64,000 nucleotides of DNA. Source: Daphnia carinata (Eukaryota; Arthropoda; Branchiopoda; Diplostraca; Daphniidae). This document shows, piece after piece, positions 25,284-37,200 of the stretch. The DNA lies in NCBI RefSeq assembly GCF_022539665.2, contig NC_081340.1, positions 4,216,001 through 4,280,000 on the forward strand, written 5' to 3'. The notes under the pieces were generated by a model. That model worked only from the letters and a program-made list of their open reading frames with translations, ran no database searches and was not told the DNA's origin. The number at the start of each line of letters is the position of its first letter. Positions within the stretch are counted from its first letter, which is position 1. A program made the position numbers and the translations under genes.

Positions 25284-28200
25284 ATGGAGTCATTCTTGCT
25301 CCTGCTAACACTATTGCGGCTGTCCTTCTTCGTTTGCTACGCCGGTACGTATACACACTTACCGATCTTTTTTGTTTTTCTTTAAAAAAAAAGAACGTGC
25401 AACGTTTCGTGTACGTTCCGGATGACATCACGCTCGAGTTGACACGGACGCTATTGAACCTTTCACTCGGGGAGGGTGTCGCGTAACGACGTGCCACAAA
25501 TGTTTCTTTGTAGGCTGTCGTTCGTGTTGATATAAACGCAGCCCTTTGTAATCACCTTGTCTTTTTTTTTTTTTTTTCGCTATTTTGTACACGCCATCGG
25601 GCTGTTCTTTTAGAATCGGATTTCAGCGTGACCGATAACGCTCGACAACAACAACAACAGTTGTCTGTGTTGTTTACCCGATCCGTCTACAGAGGCACCA
25701 TCCGAGAACACTTTCCTTTCAAGGTAAATGTTCCAGTTTCATCCGTGTCGCATTTTGCTATTCTTCCGCAATGTTTACGGTCTTTCTTCAATTATGCAAC
25801 TCTTTGTTTTTTGCATGGGTGGGGCGCACTGTTTCATTTTCGTGTAACAGAACGAAACAATACAACAACTGGTGACAATCGTGCCGGCCATCCGCATCCA
25901 GCGCACCGTCCAGTACACGGACGGCACGCTTGCCATTACCGAACTCGACACTCGATCCTCCATTTCGACTGTTAGATATTCAATCTTGAGCGGCAACGAT
26001 GACGGCTATTTCACGATGGATCCGCATAGCGGCGATCTGTTCCTCATCCGTCAGGTGGATCGGGAACAATTGCCGGCCTCGGCTATCAACGATCGATTCA
26101 CTCTGACCATTCAAGCGTCTTCCTTATCGGAAACATCTGCCCGTGCGCGGATCTTTATCGACATCGAAGACGTCAACGATAACGTGCCACTCTTCGACAC
26201 GAACGAGTACACCATCAGCATCGTCGAGAATCTTCCCGTCAGCTTTCACGTTCTGCAACTGTCCGCAACGGATGTCGACCTCGTAAATATTTCAACAGCT
26301 TTCATTTGTTTTGTTTTTCTATCGCTCTTTTTTCAATTCATTTTTGTGCATTTTATCAAAGGGCGAGAATGGGAAGTTCACGTACCGATTAAATGATACC
26401 AGCGGAGCGTTCGTCATCGATGCGGTTACTGGCTGGCTCAGTGTAACCAATTCAACGCCGCTGGATCGAGAAAGAGTGGGCAAATTGACACTACAAGTCG
26501 AGGCTGTGGAACAAAAGCCAAACGTGTTGACCGACCGTCTGTCCACTGCCCGCATCGACATAGAGCTCACCGATGCAAATGACAACAGTCCGATCTTTCA
26601 ACCCACTAACCTATATTCGTTCGTCGTAGAAGCGCTGGCCGAAGCAGGCACCGTCATTGGTCAGGTTAGTCATCGTTCTTTTTGGTTTTAAATGCGTGTT
26701 GATTTATGCCGTTTCTTATTATGGAGCGGAAGAAATTTCACGATAGCGCAACGCTTCTTAAGTTTTGGGAGTGACACGCGCTATTTTTCTCCTTTGTGGC
26801 GTTCCAGGTTGAAGCGATTGATGCCGATGCTGACGATAATGGTCTCGTCAACTATGTCATCCAGCATCAGCAGGAAGGTGTTCGAAGTGGACAAGCAAGT
26901 AAGACCGGTCGCAACGTCCGGCTCGGACCGGTTCACAATCTCACTGCCAAAAACGGCGATCCAGATGTACCGTTCAGCATTCATCCGCGTTCGGGCCATG
27001 TGATTGTGACCGATACACCTTTAACCAAGAAATCCTACTCTCTTTTCGTCGAAGCCAGCGATCAACCGGCCAATCCTAGCGAGCGTAGGCATTCGCTAGC
27101 AGTTGTCCAAGTAAAAAAAAAAAAATCAAAAAACATTCTGGAATACTTTTGATATCGATAATTAAGTTAGCGGGATCAATTCTAGAAAATATCAAACGGG
27201 TTCTTTTTTTTTTTGTTTTGTTTTTAATCTAATTTCATTTGCTCAATTTTAGATCTCAGTGGTGGCATCGTCGGTGTTGGTTCCACACTTTGCCAACACG
27301 CCCTACGAGTTTTGGATAGGTGCCGAGGCACCTGTTGATACCAGCGTGGGACAGGTGAAGATCGAAGGTGTTCTGGAGCACGACGACGTGCGTTACTCGA
27401 TGAAACACAAATTCCGCAATGCCGGAATGAAAGGTAAACACCATTCAAAAAATCGAGATATCGTTTTCATTTTTCTTAACATGAATCGTTTGCTTTATTA
27501 TTTCTTACAGTTCCTTTCAACGTCGATGCAAAGAGCGGCATCATCCGCGTGACGGATATTTTGAAAGCGCCCACGACGTTCACGCTAAACGTCACGGCCA
27601 ACAATAATAATCGAGATGCCGTAACAACAACTCTGATGATTCACGTTGTCGATCAATCGATGAGTGGATCGCACACGTCCAAAAAACTACACGAGCAGGG
27701 ATTCTATCATTTCAGCGTGGTCGAGAATGCACCGGCCGGACCCTTTGGCGAAATCATTTACCAAGCGTCGAACGCGGACGAAAGTGAGACAGCCACCGAG
27801 GACACGACGTTTCGAATTCCTTCCGCTGGACCAGAAAGCTGATGCCGGCTGGGAGCATTTCAAATTAGCCCGTAACGGCACCCTCTACACACGGCGGCCG
27901 TTGGATCGTGAACTGATGACGTCAAATTTGACACTGTTCGTGACTGTGCGGGAAAAAGAAGACAATCGCGATACGCTCCGTGTGTCCGTCACGATTGTGG
28001 ACGTCAATGATAATCCGCCGGTGTTTAACCAGCAGCGCTACGTCGGCCGGGTGGCCGAGAATTCTCCAGCAGGGACGCGAGTTCGCCTGGTTCAAGCCAT
28101 TAGGTCATCCGATGCAGATTCCTGGCCACACAACGTCATTCATTATTCGCTGACGGGCAACGGGAGTCGCCTGTTCCGCATCGACCCCATAGGAGGCGAA

Positions 28201-31200
28201 CTGTCGGTGGTGCGTTCCAAATCGCTGGACAGGGAACGAACGCCGTTTTATAATTTGACGGTGACTGCGACGGATGGAAGTCTCAATTCTAATGCGCAGT
28301 TAACCGTCCTTGTTGAAGACGTCAATGATAACGCGCCCATCATCTCGGGATTCTTCCCCACCGTGGGCGTCGTGGCGCTGGAACGATCGGCAAACCGACA
28401 GGAATTTCGCGATGAAGGAGTCATCATCGTCTGTGCCGATGGATCGTGTTCGACGCCTATCGACGTGGAAGAGAGAGAACCACAAGAGTTACCTCCCGGC
28501 CGGTTGATGGCCACCTACAGTCGGTTCCGCAATCACCTACTGCGGGTGTTAGATGACTGGATCGATCAGGCCGAACGGTCCATCGATCAGACGCCTCCCG
28601 ATGAAGAAGAAATCCTGGAACGAGCATTTCAAGAGATTTTATACAACTCCTCGATTCTTATTCAGGTTTGTAATCGAATTACCTTCATCAACAGTTTTTA
28701 TTGATTAACAATTATCATCTGGGCAGGTACCGGACAACCTTCTCGTGAACTCTAGCCTCGGGGTTTTTAGTATCGACGATAAGGATGAAGCAAATCCTGT
28801 CAAAACGGACGAACTCGACTTTTCGTTAGTTCCTGGAACACGCCACCACGATATTTTTGGTGTCGTTCCAGAAAGCGGGTCTTTGTATTTGAAGAAACCC
28901 TTGCAACTGGACACCGTCTACCTGATCGACGTGCAAGTCAACGATCAGCAGGGCCTTCGATCCGCGGCCAACGTTGCCATCCAGCTGACGGAAGTCAATC
29001 ATCACCGACCGATGTTCAACAGCTCCTATTACGAACTGCTGCTTCCAGAAGGTGATTACAACGACTCGTCTTTCATCACGATCGAAGCCTACGATGAAGA
29101 CACAGGAGATAACGGTCGACTGGTTTACTCGCTAATCGATTCATCCGCATCTCCTTTCCGGATCAACCACAAGACGGGCCTGCTCGTCGTCAACGGCTCG
29201 ATTGATCGCGAACAAACGGAATTCTTTCGATTCGTTGTCCAGGCAACCGACGAAGGATTCCCTCCGCTCAAATCGCGCGTAGACGTCGTCGTCTACATCA
29301 CCGACGTCAACGATAATGCGCCCGTGTTCGACGTACCCGTGGGTAGCGTCCACGAAAACGGCCTGCAGCCTTTATTCTCCGTGTCGTTGACGGATGGAAC
29401 ACCCCCAGGCACACCGGTCCTTCGAGTCCGAGCCACCGATGCTGATGCGGATTTCCAAACGAATGGCAACGTGACGTATCGTCTTGGTAGCCACCAAAGC
29501 CATTTTACTATTGACAAGATAACAGGATCGATATCGACGTTGGTCACGATGGAACGGTCGCGAACCGAAAGCGAATATAATTTGCTTGTGGTGGCCACCG
29601 ATGGTGGAACGCCCAGGCTGAGCACGATCAGCGTCGTGCGGATTACAATCATCGAGGCATGTCAACCGGACCCGGCCGCGCGACGTCAGCAGTCGATCAC
29701 GCTGGATGAAAACATTCCCACACCGATAGCCCTGATAAATCTAACGAGCGACGCCGAAACATCGGACGGACTGGTTCATTTGTCTTTGCTTCAAATCGAG
29801 CCAAATTGGCCGGACGCTCAGTCACGCTTCAAATTGGACAATGTCGAGCCAGTTCTCTGGCTGACGCAGCCGCTCGATCGTGAGGTTCAGGATAGTTACG
29901 CGGTCCACTTGAAAGTTCAACATTCCGGACGCCGAAGTAACAGTACCAATAATTCGAGTTGCTCCGGTTTCGACGAAGAGGAACTTGTTTTGAACATCCG
30001 AGTGGCTGACGTCAACGACAATGCGCCCGTCTTTGCCGACCAGAATCCTTTGATCGTGGTCGTCCCGTCCAACACACCGATCGGATATCCTGTGATTACC
30101 ATAGCGGTAATTTACACAGCTCTTCGTGGTATTTACACGCTTGTATGATAACTTAATGTTTTGCATTTATTTAGGTGACTGATGCTGATGATGGAAATAA
30201 CGCGGCCATTAAGTACAGCATGACACCTGACGCCGTCATATCGGAGGACTATTACAATCCGCTCGATTGGACGACGGCTTTCCTGATGGATCCTAGCAGC
30301 GGAATTGTGTCGGTGGCGTCAGCCGTCGATCGACTAGTCGGCCGCATCTTATCGTTTCAAATAAACGCGACCGACCGAAACGGCAGCGGCCAATCAGCTT
30401 CGTCGACACTTCATCTTTCCGTAATGACATTTGGGCAATTTTACAACGAGATCATTCCTTGAATTCGTGTTTTTATTTTTAAATATTGATCTGAATGTGT
30501 TTCTTGTTCGATAGTTGCACATTCTGGATCGCTCACATGAAGTGGTTCTAATATTGGCCACCACTACGGAAGACTTGGTCATTCAATCGGAACACATTAG
30601 CCGGTAAGTATCAAGGTCTAAAAAAGCAACACGGCAATGAAGAGAAAACTTTACAAGAGTCTTTTCGCTTGTTTAGTCAAGTGCCAACAATGATAGACGT
30701 GTTGTTTCCTTTTATTAATGACGTGGTATTTCTATTTTTTCATTGTAGTGTCGTCAGCGATGTTAGCGGTACGCAGGTCTGGATAAGAAGTTTGGAACCG
30801 CACGTGGATGGCGACACGATCGATGGAGCTATGTAAATACGGTTCCTTCAAATTAATCACGTTTTTCTTCTCCTCTTTCCTTGCGTTTCTCGTTATCCAT
30901 AATTAATACATTCATGCATTTTCTATTCCGAAGGACGGACGTTGTCATCTACGCCAGCAGCCGCACGAACGAATCGATCATCGCGTCTGAGGACTTTTTA
31001 AGGTGAGCTACGCGTTTAGTTTTTCTGGTTATCTCAAGAGCGAAAATTTCAACGTTAATAACACTAGGCAGCTCATGCGGCGTAGAGTGATTGACGGTTT
31101 TTTAAAAGTAGATAGAATTAAAAATAGAAAATGTCACGTGTGCCCATTGTTCGGTTGTCAAACATTTGAGACTACGCACTGAAAAACTTTTGAGTTTGTT

Positions 31201-33701
31201 TGCCTCTCAAGTTTTTGTTTGGGAAACTTCTTATGTCCGTGCAAATGCAGTTCTTCGGGTTAGCCTCTTCGGTTTTCTTTTCTCTCTTCGGTTTTCTTTT
31301 CTGGCCTTGTTTAACAATTCAAACAGACGCGTTGTTATGGCGATGCCTTGTGGTTACCATCGCGGCCCACTCAGCCGTATTGGATTTGGAAATCGATCGT
31401 CATTATTTCCGCTTAAATTCCCTTTGAGAATTCAGCCAAGGAACGTTTTCAATAATTCAGAATCAGTTTCTCGTGTACCTGGACGAAGAAATGCTTTGCG
31501 TATTTATATTTCATAGGGAACCGATCTAACGTGAGAGCCAATTAAATTTAATCCGCATCATGTCCTACTTTGCTTATAAAGGAATCTTGTCATTTTCCGC
31601 ACGTGTGTTACACTTTTATTGATTCTTCGCTTGATGGCTGCAGATTGCTGAACGCCAGGAGGGACGAGCTGGACCAGAAGCTGGCCAACTACAACCTAAG
31701 GGAGATACGTCAAACGAATCGAAATACGAAGCCGTTGCCTTCCGTACCAGACGTCAAAATCGACGTGTTGGAAGTGACGCTCATAGCCATGGGTGCAGCC
31801 GTTTTGTTGGGCGCTATCGTTGCCGTCGTTTGCATCTTCTTATCGCGACTTAAGCACAAGTACGGAGCCCTAAACTAAAATTCCTCCATTTAATATAAAT
31901 TTAAAAAAAATAATACCATCGATTGGTGGACTGCAGGAAGCGCACCAAGCCGGTTGTAGCGGCCAGCACGATGGCGAGATCGATGGCGATGGATTACCAC
32001 TTGCAGTCAGTGAGGAACATGACGTCCATGTCTTCTTCTTATAACGACTCCTCTCAAGCCGAATTGATGAGTCGCGATTCGTCTAGCAGCGACAATTACT
32101 TTGAAGTGCCAGTTGATAAGGGACATCCGCTCTACGTTTCGGCACTTCCGCCGGCTCATCAGAAACAGCGTTACAAGAAGGCGGCCTCCACGCCGAGCTG
32201 CCCGTCTTGCAAACGAGTCAAAGCCCAGTAAATATTCGTATCTTGTTTTAAAAGATACAAAAAAAAAAAAGGATTTTAACTTGACATTATTTGAAAATGA
32301 CAGTCGATGCAAGTGTTCCGGCAAACGTCAAGCGTCTGCGACGAGAAGCCTACCCGGATCCGACAGTTGGGTCTTGAAACGGAAGACTGACGATCCGTTT
32401 TGCCGTCTGCACTCGTTGCCGCCAGCATCCCGCACGCGTCTCTCGTCACGAGCGGAACCGGAAATGAATTCCAGTAACTCTAAACTAGTCCGGCTTCATC
32501 TGGCACCGCGTCGGACGAGGTCGATGCGTGTGGAACAAACGCCTTCGACGGCCCATTACCGGGACGAGACTGGACAACAGACTTATTCACGGCATTTGAA
32601 TAAATCTCACAGATCGAAAAATCATCGCTGCCAACACAATCGCCAACGTCGGCCATCGTCGTCCTCATCGCCTTCATCACCGTCGCTAGTGCAAGTCGAA
32701 CGACGTCAGATATTCAGCCGGCCGATTGGAGTGCCGCGCTATCCGAAATCCGGCAGTACCACGTAAGTGTCTTGGTCTTATCTATTTTCACTGATCAAAA
32801 GTAGTTCCGCGCGCATCCATCGTCTCTTCCGCACCCCTGGTCGTTTACGGCCTCTTAAAAAAAAAAGGACAGCTTAAAGGATCGATGCGTAGAAATTTGA
32901 CGAGGCCTTCCATCAGAACGCGGAATTCCATTAGCCGTAAAACGGGCGGGTCTATGGTCGTAAATTGTTTAGTGAGTAAAATACGTCCACCGCGTTATGG
33001 ACGGGCTGATGACAAATTTACCAAACAAGGCGCACGGTTGAGATGGAAGGAGGAATTCCATTGGAAAATGAGATAAACAGCCAACGCTGTGTGTGTGTGT
33101 GTGTGTTGCTGTTGGAATGGGATGGACCAGTAAAGGTTGGCCGTAGTTTAGAATTCCGAGATGTTTTCAATACCTTTTTATCAACCCCGGATGGATGATT
33201 ATTTGCAATCTTTGCGATGCGAATGGCAGGAATATGGAATAGCCCTTTTCCCAGCTCGAATTCTCATTTCTGTCAGTCCGTCTCTATTTGGCAAAGTTAG
33301 TAAGCTGATGCAGCGTGATTTTTTTCTTGCCAATGCCAACGGGACTCCCGAGACATCTAATACGTAAATATAAATGAGCTTTCCCAATCAGTTCGTCTAC
33401 GCATTTTCTATGCCATTCACTTTTCAACGTAATCCGTACTTAGTTCGGGCCCATTCTTTTGTATTATGACAGTGTCTCCTATCCAAATGAATGTACGGTT
33501 CGGCTAATGAATTTTTTTCTTTTGGAAGCCAACGGCAGGATGATGTATCCCCGCGTTGCTATGCGTATCTGAAAATGACTGTGTTCTTTCAAACAAAGAG
33601 CTTTGGTTGTCTGCATACTAATGAAACTTGTAATTAATTTTAGGGACACGTTTGATGATTCGCTCGAGTCGTCCAGCCGTCACACACGGAGGAAGTGGTG
33701 A
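25284..33701 (+). CDS. Cad99C: Large cadherin, Cad99C/protocadherin-15-like, with an apparent +1 frameshift
   Basis: Sixteen exons join in phase: 25284-25344, 25614-25723, 25851-26282, 26362-26664, 26808-27110, 27253-27433, 27511-28665, 28727-30106, 30175-30420, 30515-30603, 30749-30832, 30934-31002, 31644-31859, 31937-32227, 32304-32762, 33644-33701. The sum is 5437 nt, one more than a multiple of three, because exon 7 shifts frame. The product is about 1811 residues. It has a signal peptide (1-20) and eleven cadherin repeats, several ending in DVNDN-type calcium motifs (about residues 164, 274, 626, 732, 1039, 1275). Repeat 7 is degenerate, with an acidic insert. A non-cadherin membrane-proximal domain (about 1391-1500), one membrane helix (about 1515-1540, AAVLLGAIVAVVCIFL) and a basic cytoplasmic tail of about 270 residues follow. 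Eleven repeats plus a membrane-proximal domain, and SDQPANPSERR in repeat 3, favour Cad99C/PCDH15, a microvillus and stereocilium adhesion protein. An AATAAA lies at 33963. Confidence 0.88.
27784..27842 (+). other. Frameshift interval inside cadherin exon 7
   Basis: The cadherin frame that encodes SVVENAPAGPFGEIIYQ hits a TGA at 27840-27842. One base later in phase, the frame encoding KADAGWEHFKLARNGTLYT and PLDREL takes over and stays open to the exon end. Removing one A from the GAATT at 27814-27818 would reunite the two. A 51-nt GTGAGA..CCAG segment (27784-27834) looks like an intron, but it is a multiple of three and leads into the same stop. Confidence 0.75.
33088..33106. repeat. TG dinucleotide microsatellite
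   Basis: About nine TG units lie in the last cadherin intron. Confidence 0.85.
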
Positions 33702-34209
33702 AAGGTCGCCAGAAGAAGGACGTAAACTTGACACTTTCGAGTGTCTTGTCTTTTGATAAACTAACCAAAAAAACTAAAACTAAACAAAGCAAACTCACAC
33801 ACTGAATGACCGGTGTGAAGCAAAATTCAAAAAACAAAACGGAGAGCAATTAAAAAAAAAAGAAATAACTGGGAACACGGGACAACATATTTATGTTATT
33901 GACAATCAGTGGTTTTTATACTTCAGCTGTTGCATTTCTCAGATACACACACACTAAAAAAAAATAAATGAACGAGTGCAAACGACACGATTTCAAACTG
34001 TAACGTACACGCGATGAGATACCAAAAAAAAAAAGAAACGTTGAATAGGCTCATTTGCGTATGACACGAAGTGACAGAAGAGTATTATAACACGGGATTG
34101 ATCACAAAGCCAACCTAAAGCCAAAGATCATTATTTTCATTTCATTTAATGATATTTGCTTTTCTTCTGGTTGGTAAAGTTTCACGCCGTCAACAACAAA
34201 TCAATGTAT
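33702..34209. other. Convergent 3' UTR region between cadherin and SIFamide receptor
   Basis: This 508-nt stretch holds the cadherin 3' UTR with AATAAA at 33963-33968. On the opposite strand it holds the receptor 3' UTR with an ATTAAA (plus-strand TTTAAT at 34145-34150). The two transcripts may overlap here. Confidence 0.55.
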
Positions 34210-37200
34210 TCACAAAACTTCAGACTTCCACTTGCGATGGATGGCGTTGAGTTCAATGCTATCTTGTGTGCTAACGACTGCCGCATTGAGCATTGTTGTT
34301 TGTTGTTGGTCGGGATGATCGTCTCGTCTTTCGTCCGCCCTGCTATTGTTTCTCGTTACAGGTCTGCTGTCGGTTGCCGTAACAACGGGACGGTTTCTGT
34401 TTTCAGTCAGCGTCGATCTCCTCACGTGAGCGTCCCTCCTTAATCGTTCGAAAGAGGCGCCCTGATGGACCTCGGTGGTCGTAACATGACGCTTCTCGTA
34501 GTCGGCGGCCGTCGTGCGGATAATGCCGCAGCACGATCTGCTTTGAATGATGGCCGTGAAACCGCGGCGATATTTTTGATTAAAATATGCATAAAGCACT
34601 GGATTGATGCACGAATTGGACGCGCCCAGCCACTGGGCAACGGGTGTCACGTACGGCAGAAGAACGTCTTCCCACGATTCCAGTTGCTCATTGCCCAACT
34701 TGATTCGGATGAAAATGGCGTAGAGTGGCAGCCACGAGAGCATAAATATGATTACCACCACTACCAGCATTTTCACCACTTTCACCTATTGGAGTGAAGG
34801 CACAGAAAAAGAAAATCAGAGAATTAAATCAGAAAAAAAAATCAGCTTTCAGACGGGCGAATGATTGGATCGGGCCATATTGCATCGCTGACCGTCCATG
34901 CAGAAAGCTTCTATCACTATGGCATTGAACAGATCCCACGAGATTGCTTCGATCGCAGCCCGGCATTTATTAAGTCTGATGGATTTGACTTCTTTTGGGT
35001 ACGCCGATTGCTCTTTTTCCAAAATTTTTTAATTTTGGATTTCTCTAACGATTTGATGAGTTCCATTCCAAATAAGGTTAGCGATTCTTCCAGGTCTTGG
35101 AATCCAAGGTACTATTTTTGGGAAGACCTTTACCGAATGCTGATGGACGTCGACGAAGCGTTTTCATGCTACAGCTACTCTAGAAATTCCAGGCCTTCGG
35201 GGAGCTTCAAGGTATGAACGTTGATAGACTGTTTCATTTCGTTTTCAAGCCGTTAGCGTACGTCTTTGTTCTTTGCTAACCTTAATTTCCGTTTGTTCAG
35301 TGTCCTTCATCCATCTCTCATTCAACCATGTCTACCATACAAGAACGGAATACGGCACCGGAGCATCAGGATTTTAAACGTGAGTGCATTAGGTTCTTCT
35401 TCAATTCAAAATGTCATGTGTTTAACTCTTGTTCAGTTATCATATGCCTGTTAATTATTTTCTCCTTAAAGAAAAAAAATTATATCGATCGGCTTTTCTT
35501 TTTGCGTGCTCAAGTTGTTTCCCAAGCGTCGAAAGATGTGATGGACGCCATGAAAGAGTCGGCGTCAACCGCGCGGAACGAGAACGTACCGACTTCGGGA
35601 CAGACGGACAGTCTCGCAAACGAATACAAGGAAACTTTGACTCAAACCTACAAAGGAGTTCCTGATGTCGAGCCGCTATCCTTGTTGAGTGAGTCAAAGT
35701 ATTTTATTCTTTTTAAAAGTCGAACAAGAAACGTAGACAAACGTCGGAGGCAATCAATAATAAAATGGAAAAAGAATTTAATATATGCAGGATGGGCCAA
35801 CGACATGACGCGTAGGTCACACAATTTGATCACAAATTTTGCACCAACTTTATAAACGAGTTTGTGTTATTGAATTTTTGTCTTGTTTTCTTTTTAACGC
35901 AGAGGCAGTCGTCAGTGAGAAAAAGTGATGACGTTCATCATCGTTCCCGACGACCGAATCAACGAGCTGATTCCTGCCGCCATCGACAAGTCAAAAGATA
36001 AAAAAAAAGGTGGGGAGGGACTCGTGTCGGAAATTCAAAATTCCCTATCAATTTGAAAACCGAATAAAAAAGACTATTTTGCTTATCGAGGGAAACGTCA
36101 TGCCTTAAATTATTGGGGAAAAAAAAAAAATAATGAACCTTGGATCGTTGCTGTAATCGATCGATGTGTGCATCTTTGCTTTCGGTGGGGATGGCCCGTC
36201 TCCAGACTCGGATCCATATCATGACGTAGCAGAGCAAGATGAGAATGAGCGGCAGCAAGTAGCAGAAGACGACATTCGCCAATATGAAATAGAGGTCCTT
36301 GTCTCTCTCACTCGGCCATTCTTCTAAACAAAGACGAATTTCCGGACTTGTCGGAAAGGCGCTCACTAAATGAAAGTACATTGGCCACGGGATCGTCGTT
36401 GTCAACGCTACAATCCAGATGAGCAGGATGATGAGCCGGGCTCGACGGCCCGTGATTTGAAATCGCATCGGAAAACAGATGGCCAAGACCCTGATGGATG
36501 TCGCACACAAAACAAAACAAAACAATGACAGAAACGCCAACAACGTCGGGGCGTTATAAGTAATACTCTTGCATTTATCCGCACCATTGATTGCGCCATG
36601 ACCAACGACGCCAAGGAATTCGTAAGCTAATAGGAAAAGACGAACTGTGTTTCGTCTTTAAGTTTTGCTCGCTAGCTAATTATGGATGATTGTCTGATAA
36701 AAACACAAATCGTAGCCCTTAAACACGTTGACTACGTGTTATTGAGGTCGTTTGTCAAACGTGCAAGGATTGCATCCCTTTGGTTGCAGTGGAACGGCAA
36801 TATGTTAACGGAAAAAACTGGGAAATAGTTGGGGGATTTCATTGGTCCGCACGTGTCTAATTTCCTATTGACTTACACATTAAAGCTTTCCATCGCTCCG
36901 TCGCCTTTTCTCCCTTGCATGTATACATCATCACGAAACTTTACCAATTAAAAAATTAGTCATTCTTTGAATAACAGAAAAGCCTACTGTAGCAATTTTA
37001 CAACTTTCTCTCTTTTAAATAAAAATTTAGACAAAGTAAAAAAAAAATCATTAGTTTCTCGTGTATAAGAAAAAAGAATTCTTTCAGAGGCATTTGCAAA
37101 TAAAGCTCTTGAACAACAAAATACTGGCTGAGGGGTTCGTCTAAGGCGATGATCCGATCAACACGCTAATGGGCTCGTTAAGGAACGCTATTTGACGCAT

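Noticed and set aside
24901-25497. 198-codon minus-strand open frame over the cadherin 5' region
   Set aside because: Its length comes partly from translating long A-runs and the antisense of the cadherin signal-peptide exon. It has no motif and is antisense to a well-supported exon.
25650-25663. CAA/CAG repeat as an expandable microsatellite locus
   Set aside because: Only five Gln codons within cadherin exon 2. Short and in frame, so not remarkable.
27784-27834. 51-nt GTGAGA..CAG segment as an intron that would repair the cadherin frame
   Set aside because: Its length is a multiple of three, so removing it leaves the reading in the frame that meets TGA at 27840.
27784-27842. Programmed ribosomal frameshifting in the cadherin
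   Set aside because: There is no slippery heptamer with a downstream pseudoknot or an antizyme-like context. A single-base assembly error or allele variant is simpler.
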